Shown piece after piece: positions 25,061 through 33,488 of a stretch of DNA of 64,000 bases. Origin of the DNA: an uncultured Candidatus Saccharibacteria bacterium. GTDB lineage: Bacteria > Patescibacteriota > Saccharimonadia > Saccharimonadales > Saccharimonadaceae. The stretch covers positions 5,791 to 69,790 of the forward strand of contig CALIMM010000006.1 in the NCBI GenBank assembly GCA_938045445.1, given 5' to 3'. The translations under genes and the position numbers were made by a program. Each line of letters starts with the position of its first letter. Within the stretch, counting starts at the first letter, position 1. Below the pieces are notes generated by a model, which saw only the letters and a program-made list of their open reading frames with translations, was not told where the DNA came from and made no database searches.

Positions 25061-25421
25061 GCAGTCTATTAGATGATCGCTTGCGACCTAGCAAGAGGAA
25101 AGTCCGGGCAGCACAGGATACGACAGTCGCTAACGGCGACCGGGGGCAACCCTAGGGAAAGTGCCACAGAAACGATACCGCTCCGCAACACCAATGCTCG
25201 TGCGCAGTAGCTTGAGTAGCGGGGTAAGGGTGAAAGGAGTGAGGTAAGAGCTCACAGCGCTGCATGGTGACATGCCGCGGAGGTAAACCCTGTCGGCTGC
25301 AAGGAGATAGCCACGGATGAGTGATCCGCTTGTGGCTATCGCTAACCGCTCGATTTGCAGAGCAATTTGCAAACTAGATAGATGATCATCCACGACAGAA
25401 CCCGGCTTATCGATAGGCTGC
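25061..25421 (+). ncRNA. rnpB: RNase P RNA (class A)
   Basis: This is the catalytic RNA of RNase P. Conserved blocks are present in order: GAGGAAAGTCCGGGC (CR-I), CACAGAAAC (CR-II/III side), GGGTAAGGGTGAAAGG, and ACGACAGAACCCGGCTTA near the end. The termini pair: GCAGTCTAT (25061-25069) with ATAGGCTGC (25413-25421). TATAAT at 25049-25054 places the start at about 25061. About 361 nt is normal. A terminator follows. Confidence 0.97.
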
Positions 25422-25439
25422 TTTATGGTATAATGTGTT

Positions 25440-25465
25440 AGCTCCAACTTTGGAGCTTTGATTTT
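25440..25465 (+). terminator. Terminator of rnpB
   Basis: AGCTCCA pairs with TGGAGCT, followed by TTGATTTT. Confidence 0.65.
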
Positions 25466-25471
25466 CTACAA

Positions 25472-25569
25472 CCTCCTCGCCGAACAAGAAAATATTCTAG
25501 AAGGCCAGCGACTGTGGTAACGGATAAGCTCTGTGATTCATCTAGCCAGAACATTTTCGGTGCGGGAGG
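25472..25569 (+). repeat. Dispersed palindromic repeat R2, copy c
   Basis: The core matches copies a and b. The private arms are CCTCCTCGC (25472-25480) and GCGGGAGG (25562-25569), complementary with one bulged T. Confidence 0.75.
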
Positions 25570-25632
25570 CTCTAGGAATGAAACAACACAAGAGAAATAC
25601 TATACTCCACCAAGTGGCCACTCATCTACAAA

Positions 25633-25664
25633 TAAATACACACCCCTGTTACAGAGGTGTGTAT
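25633..25664 (-). terminator. Terminator of infC-rpmI-rplT, built from an inverted ACAGRGGT pair
   Basis: ACACACCCCTGT (25638-25649) pairs with ACAGAGGTGTGT (25651-25662), with a T-rich tail on the minus strand. The arms contain one ACAGGGGT and one ACAGAGGT in opposite orientation. Confidence 0.8.
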
Positions 25665-25692
25665 TCTTCACAACGTCGTATAAATTGCTACA

Positions 25693-26040
25693 CTACTTGC
25701 GAGTAACCTGCTTCACAACAGCTGCAAAAGCCTGTGGCTCGTTGACGGCGAGCTCGGCGAGGACCTTGCGGTCGAGCGCCACACCAGCAGCCTTGATGTC
25801 GGCAATCAGGCGGCCATAGGTGGTGCCATTTTGCCGGGCGGCAGCGTTAATGCGGGTGATCCACAACTGGCGCAAGTCGCGCTTGCGGTTGCGGCGGTCG
25901 CGGTAGGCATATTGCAGAGCCCGGATTACTCCTTGCTTGGCAAGGCGGAAGCTCCGGGTGCGATTGTGTTGCATTCCTTTGGCTGCTCGCAGCATCTTGG
26001 CGTGGCGAGCGTGGGCGGTTGTTCCTCGTTTGACGCGCAT
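25693..26040 (-). CDS. rplT: 50S ribosomal protein L20
   Basis: The 115-residue protein matches L20 in full: MRVKRGTTAHARHAKMLRAAKG, the long basic helix with YAYRDRRNRKRDLRQLWITRINAAAR, and the compact C-terminal domain ending near residue 115. L20 binds 23S rRNA and in many bacteria represses this operon. It is the last gene of infC-rpmI-rplT, 3 nt after rpmI. Confidence 0.97.
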   Translation of the reverse strand: MRVKRGTTAHARHAKMLRAAKGMQHNRTRSFRLAKQGVIRALQYAYRDRRNRKRDLRQLWITRINAAARQNGTTYGRLIADIKAAGVALDRKVLAELAVNEPQAFAAVVKQVTRK

Positions 26041-26043
26041 ATG

Positions 26044-26238
26044 TTAGACTCCTAAGGCTCGTTTAGCATTTTTGGCCATACCACCGGTGATGGTAGCAGG
26101 GGTGTTGATATTGCGCTTGCGCGATTTGCTCTTCTTGGAGAGCATGTGATTCCCGAAGGCACGCCGACGGGTCAGTTTGCCGGTACTGGTTAGCTTAATG
26201 CGCTTAGCAGTGCCCTTGTGGGTCTTGAGTTTTGGCAT
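26044..26238 (-). CDS. rpmI: 50S ribosomal protein L35
   Basis: The 64-residue basic protein begins MPKLKTHKGTAKRIKLT and contains the L35 motif RRAFGNHMLSKKSKSRKRN. Its start overlaps the infC stop (TAATG) and its SD (AAGGAG) lies inside the last codons of infC, so translation is coupled. Confidence 0.96.
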   Translation of the reverse strand: MPKLKTHKGTAKRIKLTSTGKLTRRRAFGNHMLSKKSKSRKRNINTPATITGGMAKNAKRALGV

Positions 26239-26744
26239 TACTTACTCCTTATTACGATGCTGAGGTTGCGCCCAGCCATCAGTGGTTTTTGCTCGACAAT
26301 CGCTTCGTCCTCAAGGGCGGAGACGACCTGGCTAATCAGGTTGTAGCCAAGCTCGCGATGCGCCATCTCGCGGCCGCGGAAGAAGATCAAAACCTTGACC
26401 TTGTGCCCCTCAGCCAGGAATTTGCGAATCTTGCGTAGCTTGATCTCCAGATCATTAGCGCCAATCTTTAGACCAAAACGCATCTGCTTGAGCTCATTAG
26501 CTTTGTTGCTTCGCCGGTTGCGCTGCTGCTCCTTCATCTTTTGGTACTGATATTTGCCCCAATCGATGATCTTCACAACGGGTGGGTTAGCATTGGGCGA
26601 AAACTCCACCAAGTCCACGCCAGCTTGCCGCGCCTTATCCAGGGCTGCCTGCCGGCTCATGATGCCAAGTTGTTCGCCGCTTTCGCCAATGACGCGCACC
26701 TCTCGTGCACGGATGGCTTCGTTGATGCGGGTGGTTGATTTGAT
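26238..26744 (-). CDS. infC: Translation initiation factor IF-3 with AUC start codon
   Basis: IF-3 binds the 30S subunit and checks the initiation codon. Reading upstream of the first GTG/ATG shows the conserved N-terminus TTRINEAIRAREVRVIGESG, so the real start must be further up. Exactly in frame, 6 nt after AAGGAG (26751-26756), is ATC at 26744. This gives 168 residues, the normal IF-3 length with both domains. Use of AUU/AUC/AUA by infC is established in other bacteria, where IF-3 rejects its own start codon and so limits its synthesis. It heads infC-rpmI-rplT. Confidence 0.92.
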   Translation of the reverse strand: MKSTTRINEAIRAREVRVIGESGEQLGIMSRQAALDKARQAGVDLVEFSPNANPPVVKIIDWGKYQYQKMKEQQRNRRSNKANELKQMRFGLKIGANDLEIKLRKIRKFLAEGHKVKVLIFFRGREMAHRELGYNLISQVVSALEDEAIVEQKPLMAGRNLSIVIRSK

Positions 26745-27004
26745 TGTGCTCTCCTTTGCTTGAGCTTAAAACGAATTGACTCCCCAAAAGTTTACCAGAT
26801 GTCGCCGCAAAAGGCAAATAAAATATGCCGTGGTTTGGTGATTTTTTGCGGCGATTGCTCGGTGAGAGACGCTATAGGTGGGGTTATGAGAATGAAAGCC
26901 CCTTGGTCTACAATGTTTTCTCTTTTGTGCGCTTATAAATAACGAGCCTCACACCCTACCAAAGGAAATGTGAGAAACCGGTAGGGCGAGATGCAGACGG
27001 GCGG

Positions 27005-27538
27005 CTAATTGTCCTGCATCTGCAGTGCCTTGGCACAGGCAATTGCCTGCGTGATCGTCTCTTCGAGTGTTGTGCCTGGTTGCCGTCCAGTGTGCTCGGT
27101 GTAGAGCGCGTCGAGGTAGCGCGTCTTGGGAGCGCCCTCTGGATGGCCGTAGATGACCTTGGCCGGGTTCTTGCCGATATGGAAGCCAAATTCTACATTG
27201 GTGGTAAAGGCGGGCATGCCCAGTGTGGGCAGCGACCGGTCGATCACGCGTGGCACCCAGAAGAGCACCACTGTTGCTGCGTCGAGCGCTTCCCACTCCC
27301 AGCGTGCTTGCTTGAGAAGGTCGAGCTCGCGCTGGGGCGAGGTATCATGATTCTCTGGTGCATAGACGATCCCGTCATAGCCTAGCGCTGCAAATATTCG
27401 CACCGCCTCGGGCCGCCACGACGCAGAGATGAGCTGCTGCGACGCTTCATCGAAGCGTGGTGTGGGGCCAGCGAGGAAGATCGCTGATTGGCCTGGAGTA
27501 GGGTGGTGGAGGGGTTGGTCGGAGTAGTTTGCTTGCAT
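27005..27538 (-). CDS. Nucleoside 2-deoxyribosyltransferase-like protein
   Basis: The 177-residue protein has the Rossmann-like layout of this family: SAIFLAGPTPR near the N-terminus, WRPEAVRIF, YAPENHD, then the acidic region WEWEALDAATVVLFWVPR and GMPAFTTNVEFGFHIG, in which the Glu of TNVEFG would be the nucleophile. Such enzymes exchange bases between deoxynucleosides or hydrolyse them in salvage. CATACT ends 6 nt before the ATG at 27538, so it is leaderless. The upstream extension is rejected. Confidence 0.75.
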   Translation of the reverse strand: MQANYSDQPLHHPTPGQSAIFLAGPTPRFDEASQQLISASWRPEAVRIFAALGYDGIVYAPENHDTSPQRELDLLKQARWEWEALDAATVVLFWVPRVIDRSLPTLGMPAFTTNVEFGFHIGKNPAKVIYGHPEGAPKTRYLDALYTEHTGRQPGTTLEETITQAIACAKALQMQDN

Positions 27539-27663
27539 GGCTCTAGTATGGCGGGTTGATGAGGAGTGTGTCAAATGTTGTGAATCGCGCTTAATTGCCA
27601 AGTTCTCGCTAATGTATGAAAAATACAGAGGTAGAACACGATGTAAAATATACGACGATATTT

Positions 27664-29199
27664 TTACAACGTTTTGACGGGCGCTGGTTGTCGATATTGC
27701 AACGCCTCGGAGACGTGAGCAATGGTGATGTGCGGCGCTTCGTCAAGATCGGCAATGGTCTGGGCTACCTTGATGACTTTGAAGTAACCGCGTGGGCTGA
27801 GGCTAAGCTTGGTGCTGGCAGCATCGAGGAACTGCTTGACCTCTGGCGAGAGTGGGATAGAGCGCCGCACCTGAGCCGAGCTGAGGCGGCTATTGCGCAT
27901 AGCGCTGCCACCGTAGCGGGCGGCTTGGGCGCGAATGGCGGTAGAGATGGTGGCTATCGCATGGCGCTGCTCGTGATCGGTGGTGGTGCGGTGTGAGAGC
28001 AGTTGCTCGGTGGGGATGCGATTGACGGGGATGATCATATCGATCCGATCCATCAGCGGCCCAGACAGGCGTTTTTGGTAGGCGATGATCTGCGTACTGC
28101 TGCAGGTGCAGGCGTGCGTTGGGTCTCCATAGTAGCCACAGGGGCAGGGGTTCATCGTGGCCACCAGCATAAAATCGGCTGGGTAGGTGGCACGCCCTCG
28201 CGCTCGGGTGACCGTTACTGTCGTGTCCTCGAGTGGCTGGCGCAATACCTCAAGCGTCGTGCGTGGATATTCGGGCAGCTCATCAAGGAAGAGCACGCCC
28301 AGGTGGGCCAAGCTCACCTCGCCAGGCTGCGGCACCGACCCACCGCCAATCAGCGATGCGCGGCTCGCTGTGTGGTGCGGCGCCCGAAACGGCCGGGCTT
28401 GGACGCTTTGGTCGAGCGAGAGACCAGCCAAACTGTGCAGCTTCGTCACGGCCAGCTGTTCATCTGGAGTCAGGGGCGGCAAGAGGCTGGGCAGTGTCTT
28501 GGCAAGCATCGACTTGCCGGTGCCGGGCGGCCCAGTGAAGAGGATGTTGTGGTGGCCCGCTGCGGCGATGGTGAGGGCGCGCTTGGCTTGGGCCTGGCCG
28601 TAGATGTCGTCGAGCAGGGGCGATGGCGCAGGTGTTGTTGGTTTATCATCAGTAGGTGATGGCTGGTAGACTGGCAGTGGTTTTTCGCCCTTGAGATGAA
28701 GGAAAAGTGTTGTAAGATCTGGTACACCATAGAGCGTCACCCCTGATACGAGGGAAGCTTGGGCGAGATTCTCTGTGGGCAAATAGACGGTGTTGTAATT
28801 ATTATCACGAGCTGCTTCGGCAATGGTAATGGCACCTTTGATCGGGCGGAGTGTGCCATCAAGCGCCAGCTCACCAGCAAAGACTGCGCCAGCCACTTGC
28901 TCGGGCCGGAGCTGGCCGCTGCTCGTCAGGAGGGCGAGGGCAATCGGCAGGTCGTAGTGTGTGCCATCCTTGGGTAGCTCGGCCGGCGCGAGGTTGATGG
29001 TGATGCGCTGGGCTGGATATTCCAGCAGGGAGTTGGTGATGGCGCTGCGCACTCGTTCGCGTGCTTCGTCGATGGCTTTGTTGCCCAGGCCAACGATCTG
29101 CAGGGCGGGCAGGCCCTTTGTCATGTCGCTCTCTACGTCAATCATATGGCCAGCGAACCCTACGGGCGCAACCGACCTGATTTTTGCGACTTTGTTCAT
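27664..29199 (-). CDS. comM: YifB/ComM-family Mg-chelatase-like AAA+ ATPase
   Basis: ComM is a hexameric branch-migration helicase that integrates transforming DNA. The 511-residue protein has an N-terminal Lon-protease-like (ChlI) domain (1-165), AAA+ core with Walker A GPPGTGKSM (223-231), Walker B VLFLDELPEY, sensor MNPCPCGYYG, and a C-terminal Mg-chelatase domain. The zinc-like CPCGYYGDPTHACTC cluster is typical. Start MNKVAKIRSV at 29199 matches the family. The upstream frame only translates a hexamer repeat. It fits with the type IV pilus genes as a competence set. Confidence 0.92.
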   Translation of the reverse strand: MNKVAKIRSVAPVGFAGHMIDVESDMTKGLPALQIVGLGNKAIDEARERVRSAITNSLLEYPAQRITINLAPAELPKDGTHYDLPIALALLTSSGQLRPEQVAGAVFAGELALDGTLRPIKGAITIAEAARDNNYNTVYLPTENLAQASLVSGVTLYGVPDLTTLFLHLKGEKPLPVYQPSPTDDKPTTPAPSPLLDDIYGQAQAKRALTIAAAGHHNILFTGPPGTGKSMLAKTLPSLLPPLTPDEQLAVTKLHSLAGLSLDQSVQARPFRAPHHTASRASLIGGGSVPQPGEVSLAHLGVLFLDELPEYPRTTLEVLRQPLEDTTVTVTRARGRATYPADFMLVATMNPCPCGYYGDPTHACTCSSTQIIAYQKRLSGPLMDRIDMIIPVNRIPTEQLLSHRTTTDHEQRHAIATISTAIRAQAARYGGSAMRNSRLSSAQVRRSIPLSPEVKQFLDAASTKLSLSPRGYFKVIKVAQTIADLDEAPHITIAHVSEALQYRQPAPVKTL

Positions 29200-29250
29200 G
29201 CTGTTTATAGTTAAGCATATTGGTGGGGTCTGTGCAAATTGTTTTTGTTC

Positions 29251-29305
29251 TGGAGGGAGGTATGGGGAGGGTGAGCATGAGCATGAGCATGAGCATGAGC
29301 ATGAG
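29251..29305 (+). repeat. R1 3-prime fragment followed by a (GAGCAT)5 tandem repeat
   Basis: TGGAGGGAGGTATGGGGAGG (29251-29270) matches the G-rich end of R1. The terminal GAGC(G/A)TGAG has expanded into five perfect GAGCAT units (29273-29302). It sits about 75 nt upstream of comM. Confidence 0.7.
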
Positions 29306-29345
29306 AGTGTATAAGGAGATAGTATTTGTCTATACAAATATAAGC

Positions 29346-29412
29346 AACGAAAATGACACTGCCAGGGGAGGAGAGATCGCTAGCTTTCTAGAATGTTCTT
29401 GTGCAGTGATAG
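29346..29412 (-). repeat. R2 fragment f, degenerate
   Basis: CGAAAATG and TTTCTAGAATGTTCTTG match the two ends of the R2 core. The arms CACTGC and GCAGTG are complementary. The middle is shortened. Confidence 0.5.
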
Positions 29413-29482
29413 GCCAAACTTGATGCTCAAGCGCTCGAGCGAGGATATATAGGCAAAACCGTGCTATAATATGTGCAGACGT

Positions 29483-29883
29483 GGGGCTGATATAGCGTTC
29501 GACGTTTGGACTTTGTCATTGTATTCTGCGAATCGGATATGCACGACACGCATAGATATAACTGCAAAAAATAAAGTTGCAGCAGCATTCCGCAGTGTTG
29601 AGGAGATTTTCGCATCTTCCAAGACCGCGTTTGCACTCGCCGCTTAGTCTGGCGATCGCTATGAGGTGCATGGCAACAGGGCATCTCGTAGTGTCATAGC
29701 TATGTTGCTTGCTCTCCTGGTGGCAGCGGCACGAGGAGAGGACATATACCGCGCAACGATAGGCTGTATTTTTGGTTTGTTTCTGATCGGCCTCGCGTTG
29801 TCAAACACGCAAACAAACCTATGTTCGTAGACGAATACAAGGGCACCAAGCGGACCCGGGGGCAGTACCCGGCAGCTCCACCA
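29483..29883 (+). ncRNA. ssrA: Transfer-messenger RNA
   Basis: The termini form the tRNA-like domain: GGGGCTG (29483-29489) pairs with CAGCTCC (29873-29879) plus A and CCA. A T arm GTTCGTAGACGAATAC-like region and a conserved GATATAGCGTTCGACG 5-prime block are present. The tag frame starts at GCA 29564 and ends at TAG 29645-29647. It encodes 27 residues beginning AKNKVAAAF and ending TAFALAA, much longer than the 10-residue E. coli tag. TATAAT is at 29465-29470. A terminator follows at 29895. Confidence 0.95.
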
Positions 29884-29894
29884 TACAGAAGATG

Positions 29895-29922
29895 ATTGCT
29901 CACCAGGCGTGGGCAATTTTTT
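29895..29922 (+). terminator. Terminator of ssrA
   Basis: ATTGCTCAC pairs with GTGGGCAAT and is followed by T6. Confidence 0.85.
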
Positions 29923-30014
29923 ATTGTGCAAAAACCTGGTGAGCCACATGCGTACAAACCACAAACACTGCTGCGAAGTATCACCAAGGGCCGCGCGCGA
30001 GCCAAACTCTCTCA

Positions 30015-30052
30015 CCAAAAAAACAACCACCTGCGAGTAGTGGTTGTTTTTG
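30015..30052. terminator. Bidirectional terminator-like hairpin
   Basis: AAACAACCAC pairs with GTGGTTGTTT, flanked by an A-run and a T-run. Confidence 0.7.
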
Positions 30053-31044
30053 GATGTGGAGTTTTCGTATGTTGTTTATTTTTGGCCTCTGCATAATTTT
30101 TTTATTCAGAAGCTACCCTTATGATATGGGAGAAAACCGCTTGTGTCAACGATTTTTGGCAATATTTTTGCGTAAAAAATACCACATCGAACACATACCC
30201 AGACCGACCACACATCGCCCAAAATCTGTGTTATAAATACAACACGAGCAATGAAATACAACAGAGGTAGCATACAGTCCAGAGCCAAAAACGAACAAAA
30301 AATTATTGCACTATATACAACAAAAACGCCTGTGCACAACTCTCGAAAGTACAGAGGTGCGAGAGGTAGGCGCGCCGCCGATGTTCGCGTGGATGAGAAA
30401 GGGAGTGGCGAGGCAATGTTTTGCGATAGTTCGCATGATAGTGATGTCGCTTGTGCTTTTGCGTTGGTGCGATGTATAGCAATGGCAAACGACCTGTGGG
30501 TTGGTTGAGCCGCTATCAGCGATAGCCGCTCGATGCCCATCGCCAAGCGTCAAAGCCGAGGATCCATAACAAAGCATGCTGCATACAATAACCATAGCGC
30601 GTAAGCCCTGCTGGGGTTTTGTGGCTCAGCCGCAAAACACATTGACTTACCATAGTGCTTGTGCTAACTTAGAAGTAAGCTTTGACAAACACAAATACCC
30701 AAGAAAAAACGGAAAAGCTTACCCTACATAACCCAACATAGCGTCGCCATTGGCGTACACCAGGCAGCGGCAGAGCGCAGCACAGCGCTGAGCTTTGGCA
30801 CTGCCTGCGCTCCGCCAATACTAATAGTACCCCCCAATAGAAGTACTTTTGTCATCGTTGGCGTCGACGCGTGGTGGCCTCGTTCTATATGGCGCATGCC
30901 AGAGGCGCACCACTCATGCTCCACACTGTGGAGCACCTCGGCCCGTAGCGGCTGCCGGGCGTCCTAATTATATATCTATAGAGGACGCTGCAAGCGCGTT
31001 GCTTTGTGCGGCTGCTCGGGCTTCTCACCAGGCGGATTGCTTGG
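30053..31044. other. Gene-free kilobase with several stable hairpins
   Basis: No ORF here has convincing composition or start. Two ACAGAGGT octamers lie at 30261 and 30351. Hairpins include GTTTTGTGGC/GCCGCAAAAC (30616-30638), GTAAGCTTT/AAAGCTTAC (about 30674-30722), a GC-rich fold at 30770-30830 and TGCTCCAC/GTGGAGCA near 30917. An unrecognised structured RNA is possible. I found no SRP RNA consensus. Confidence 0.4.
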
Positions 31045-31059
31045 TATAGTGATAGATAT

Positions 31060-31437
31060 ATGTCTCGAAGAATCCTGCTTGCCAGTATAAGCGCGGCTGC
31101 AGCGGTGCTGCTGGCTATTGTGCTGCAGACCACCACGCCAGCGACGATTCACCCCCTGGGGATCGTGCTGGTCTTTGTGCTGTGCTATGTGGTAATGCTG
31201 GGGTTGCTAACGTACCTGCTGGCGGGTATTGCAGCGGCGCTGCGGCGTTGGCTGCCCGAGGCGCAGCGGCGAGCGGTGACGCTGAGCTTTCGGCGCTGTT
31301 ATTATTTTGGCTCGGTGCTGGCGCTGGCACCAGTGCTACTGATTGGGGCGCGCTCGGTGGGGCGTGGTGGCTGGTACGAGCTGGCACTGGTTTTTGCTTT
31401 TGAGGCAATTGCATGTTTTTATGTGGCAAAACGGTGA
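31060..31437 (+). CDS. Small polytopic membrane protein, unknown function
   Basis: The family is not recognised. The 125-residue protein has four hydrophobic segments (about 5-23, 30-53, 82-97, 103-121) separated by short basic loops. The extended -10 TGGTATAGT ends 9 nt before the ATG at 31060, which supports this start and a near-leaderless mRNA. It lies 35 nt before the tandem membrane-protein pair and may be transcribed with it. Confidence 0.65.
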   Translation: MSRRILLASISAAAAVLLAIVLQTTTPATIHPLGIVLVFVLCYVVMLGLLTYLLAGIAAALRRWLPEAQRRAVTLSFRRCYYFGSVLALAPVLLIGARSVGRGGWYELALVFAFEAIACFYVAKR

Positions 31438-31472
31438 TGAGGCGCGTATACTAGGCAGAGGAGGACGGTTCT

Positions 31473-32462
31473 ATGCCACGAAAAAAATCAACCCCAGCAG
31501 CGCCCACCGCGCCAGAGACACAAGCGACATCATCTCCAAAGAGGCGTGCCACACAGCGCACCAAGCAAAAATCACAACAGTCACGAACCGTTGCGAAGAA
31601 AACAACAAAGGTAGATACGACCTCTGTTCCATCACCTAGCACACAACCAAGCAGCTCATCACAAGCTGTCGTAGATAATACATCACCCAGCCAAACAAAC
31701 GGACAATCCCCATCATCCACCTCTGTTACGTACGCAACAGCCCGCCGCCGACCGGTGCTCGAAGCGTTTATTGCAGCGGGAGCAGCAGGAATGCTGATGT
31801 ATGCTGCGCTGGTGAGCTTCTATGGTGCACTGATGGTGGGGCAGGTGAACCGCACACCACCAGAGCGGGTAGCTGGTTGGTTCGTCCTCATATGGAGTGT
31901 GAGCTTGGTGGTGCAGGGTATCAGCACACTGCTGCAGCTCCACCGGACAGATCATTATATACAGCGCTTCCTTGCCTTGCTCCTAGTGGCGGGTAACCCA
32001 GCCGCACTCATCATAAGCGAATGGCTATACAATTTGTTCTTTGTGAACCCCGGGCAAAAGGGAGTTGTGTGGATAAACAGCACAGTCATGCTGGTAAGTA
32101 CTGTCATTGCTGTGTTTGGCTCCATCTATCTCTGGTACTTATTACTCTGTACGAAGCGGACAATCGCACCGCGCACTGCACCTGATGTGCCCGCTACAAC
32201 ATATGCTCGTTTAATGCGGCGTCGACGTATCGGTCTCTGGCTGATTGTGACGGCATTTGTGCTTCCGGCTCTTGCGCAGTTTTCGGGGACGTTGATGCTG
32301 ATGAGTAGCACAAGCCGAGGTACGACGATCTTTACGTCAATACTATCGTTTTTCGGCATGATTCACTTGATCTTTATGATCGCTGGCATGATCTTGATTG
32401 CGCCGTGCATTGCTATGCTCATCATTGGTATGGTGCTTGTGGCAAACAGCCAGCGCGAATAA
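31473..32462 (+). CDS. Membrane protein with Lys/Ser/Thr-rich N-terminus, tandem paralogue 1
   Basis: The family is not recognised. The 329-residue product has a disordered Lys/Ser/Thr/Gln-rich N-terminus (1-85), then RRPVLEAFIAAGAAGML and six or so hydrophobic helices. From residue about 90 it aligns with the next gene (shared R-R-P-[VL]-L-E-A, HRTD and SLYLWY(V/L)LL motifs), so the pair arose by duplication. AGAGGAGG precedes the ATG. Two minus-strand ACAGAGGT octamers lie in the low-complexity region. Confidence 0.7.
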   Translation: MPRKKSTPAAPTAPETQATSSPKRRATQRTKQKSQQSRTVAKKTTKVDTTSVPSPSTQPSSSSQAVVDNTSPSQTNGQSPSSTSVTYATARRRPVLEAFIAAGAAGMLMYAALVSFYGALMVGQVNRTPPERVAGWFVLIWSVSLVVQGISTLLQLHRTDHYIQRFLALLLVAGNPAALIISEWLYNLFFVNPGQKGVVWINSTVMLVSTVIAVFGSIYLWYLLLCTKRTIAPRTAPDVPATTYARLMRRRRIGLWLIVTAFVLPALAQFSGTLMLMSSTSRGTTIFTSILSFFGMIHLIFMIAGMILIAPCIAMLIIGMVLVANSQRE

Positions 32463-32503
32463 TCAAGCACCAAAACTACCGCCTAATAGAGGAGAACCGC
32501 CCC

Positions 32504-33295
32504 ATGCCAGAGCAATCCATCGCTACAACTACCGCAAAACAGCATAGCCACACAGGCACATCTGATGTATCTGCGCCGCCGCGTCGCCCATTGCTTGAGG
32601 CGTGGGTGATTGCTGGTGGGGTGGGTATGATTGCCAATGCAGCCATCGTATGTCTGCAGGGCGGGGTGCTAGCGAGCCTGACAGGGGTGGAGCAGGTGCT
32701 TGGCTGGCTACTCGCCGCTTGGAGTGCGAGTATACTAGCGCAGAGCGTCATCACACTGCGGCAGTCGCACCGCACCGATCGATACTGGCAGAGGATTGGA
32801 GCGCTTGGCTTGTTGCTGGTGAATGGGGTGCTGTTTATTGTGGGTTGGCTCAGTGGTGGTGTACTGCACACACCTGTAGGATTAGTAGTTAATAATACAA
32901 CAGTTCTCATGAGCAACATACCGAGCTTCGTTGGTTCGCTCTACCTCTGGTATGTATTGCTGGGTATGCAGCCAGCGATACCAGCAAAACGTAGCGATGT
33001 AGATGATACGACGCTCAATCAAATGATGAAGCGCAAGACTGGCCTCTGGCTGATGCTTGCAGCAGCTGTACCGATGATGGCGCTGTATGGTATGCTTGTG
33101 TCGATGCTTTTTGGTGTGGCTGACTTTCTTAGTGCACATTGGCATGTTTTGAAAACTCTTCTCAATGAACCAACGCTACTGGCGATGGGGATGGTGGCGT
33201 CGATCGTGATATATGGTGGCATCGCGTGGTTTGTCACATCACCAGTGATGGCTGTCGCTGGCTTCATCCTTGTTGCGACAAGTAAGTATGAGTAG
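32504..33295 (+). CDS. Membrane protein, tandem paralogue 2
   Basis: The 263-residue protein is similar to the upstream gene over most of its length, with a shorter polar N-terminus (1-27), RRPLLEAWVIAGGVGM, SHRTDRYWQR and GSLYLWYVLLG, and about six helices. GAGGAG lies 7 nt before the ATG at 32504. A longer frame reaching into the preceding gene is rejected. Function is unknown. Tandem duplication in a reduced genome suggests both copies are used. Confidence 0.75.
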   Translation: MPEQSIATTTAKQHSHTGTSDVSAPPRRPLLEAWVIAGGVGMIANAAIVCLQGGVLASLTGVEQVLGWLLAAWSASILAQSVITLRQSHRTDRYWQRIGALGLLLVNGVLFIVGWLSGGVLHTPVGLVVNNTTVLMSNIPSFVGSLYLWYVLLGMQPAIPAKRSDVDDTTLNQMMKRKTGLWLMLAAAVPMMALYGMLVSMLFGVADFLSAHWHVLKTLLNEPTLLAMGMVASIVIYGGIAWFVTSPVMAVAGFILVATSKYE

Positions 33296-33320
33296 TCTGA
33301 ATCTTAGGGCTTCTGCTTTA

Positions 33321-33356
33321 TCTCACGCTCCATCGGATGAAGTGATGGGGGTGGAG
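33321..33356 (-). repeat. R1 deletion derivative (fragment E)
   Basis: On the minus strand CATCACTTCATCCGATGGAG is joined directly to GCGTGAGATA. The 5-prime and 3-prime ends of R1 are fused and both variable hairpins are lost. Confidence 0.6.
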
Positions 33357-33488
33357 CTGATACAAAGAAGGTGAGTTCTAGTGATTTAAATCACTCTCTC
33401 CACCCCTGTTATTTTCGCTGCCTCGGTGATTATGATACAATAAGGTGCGTGTAATGTAACCCGAATGACCTAATAGTGAGGGAAATGA

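Noticed and set aside
29659..30030. Minus-strand ORF of 123 codons
   Set aside because: It lies entirely antisense to tmRNA and its terminator.
30251..30508. 85-codon plus-strand ORF in the gene-free kilobase
   Set aside because: No SD or promoter at a fitting distance, and its composition follows no protein family.
30600..30960. SRP (4.5S) RNA
   Set aside because: Several hairpins are present, but the conserved GGAAG/AGCA apical loop of SRP RNA is missing.
33300..33488. Chromosome origin next to gyrB
   Set aside because: No dnaA, dnaN or recF nearby, no cluster of DnaA boxes and no AT-rich unwinding element. gyrBA alone does not define oriC.
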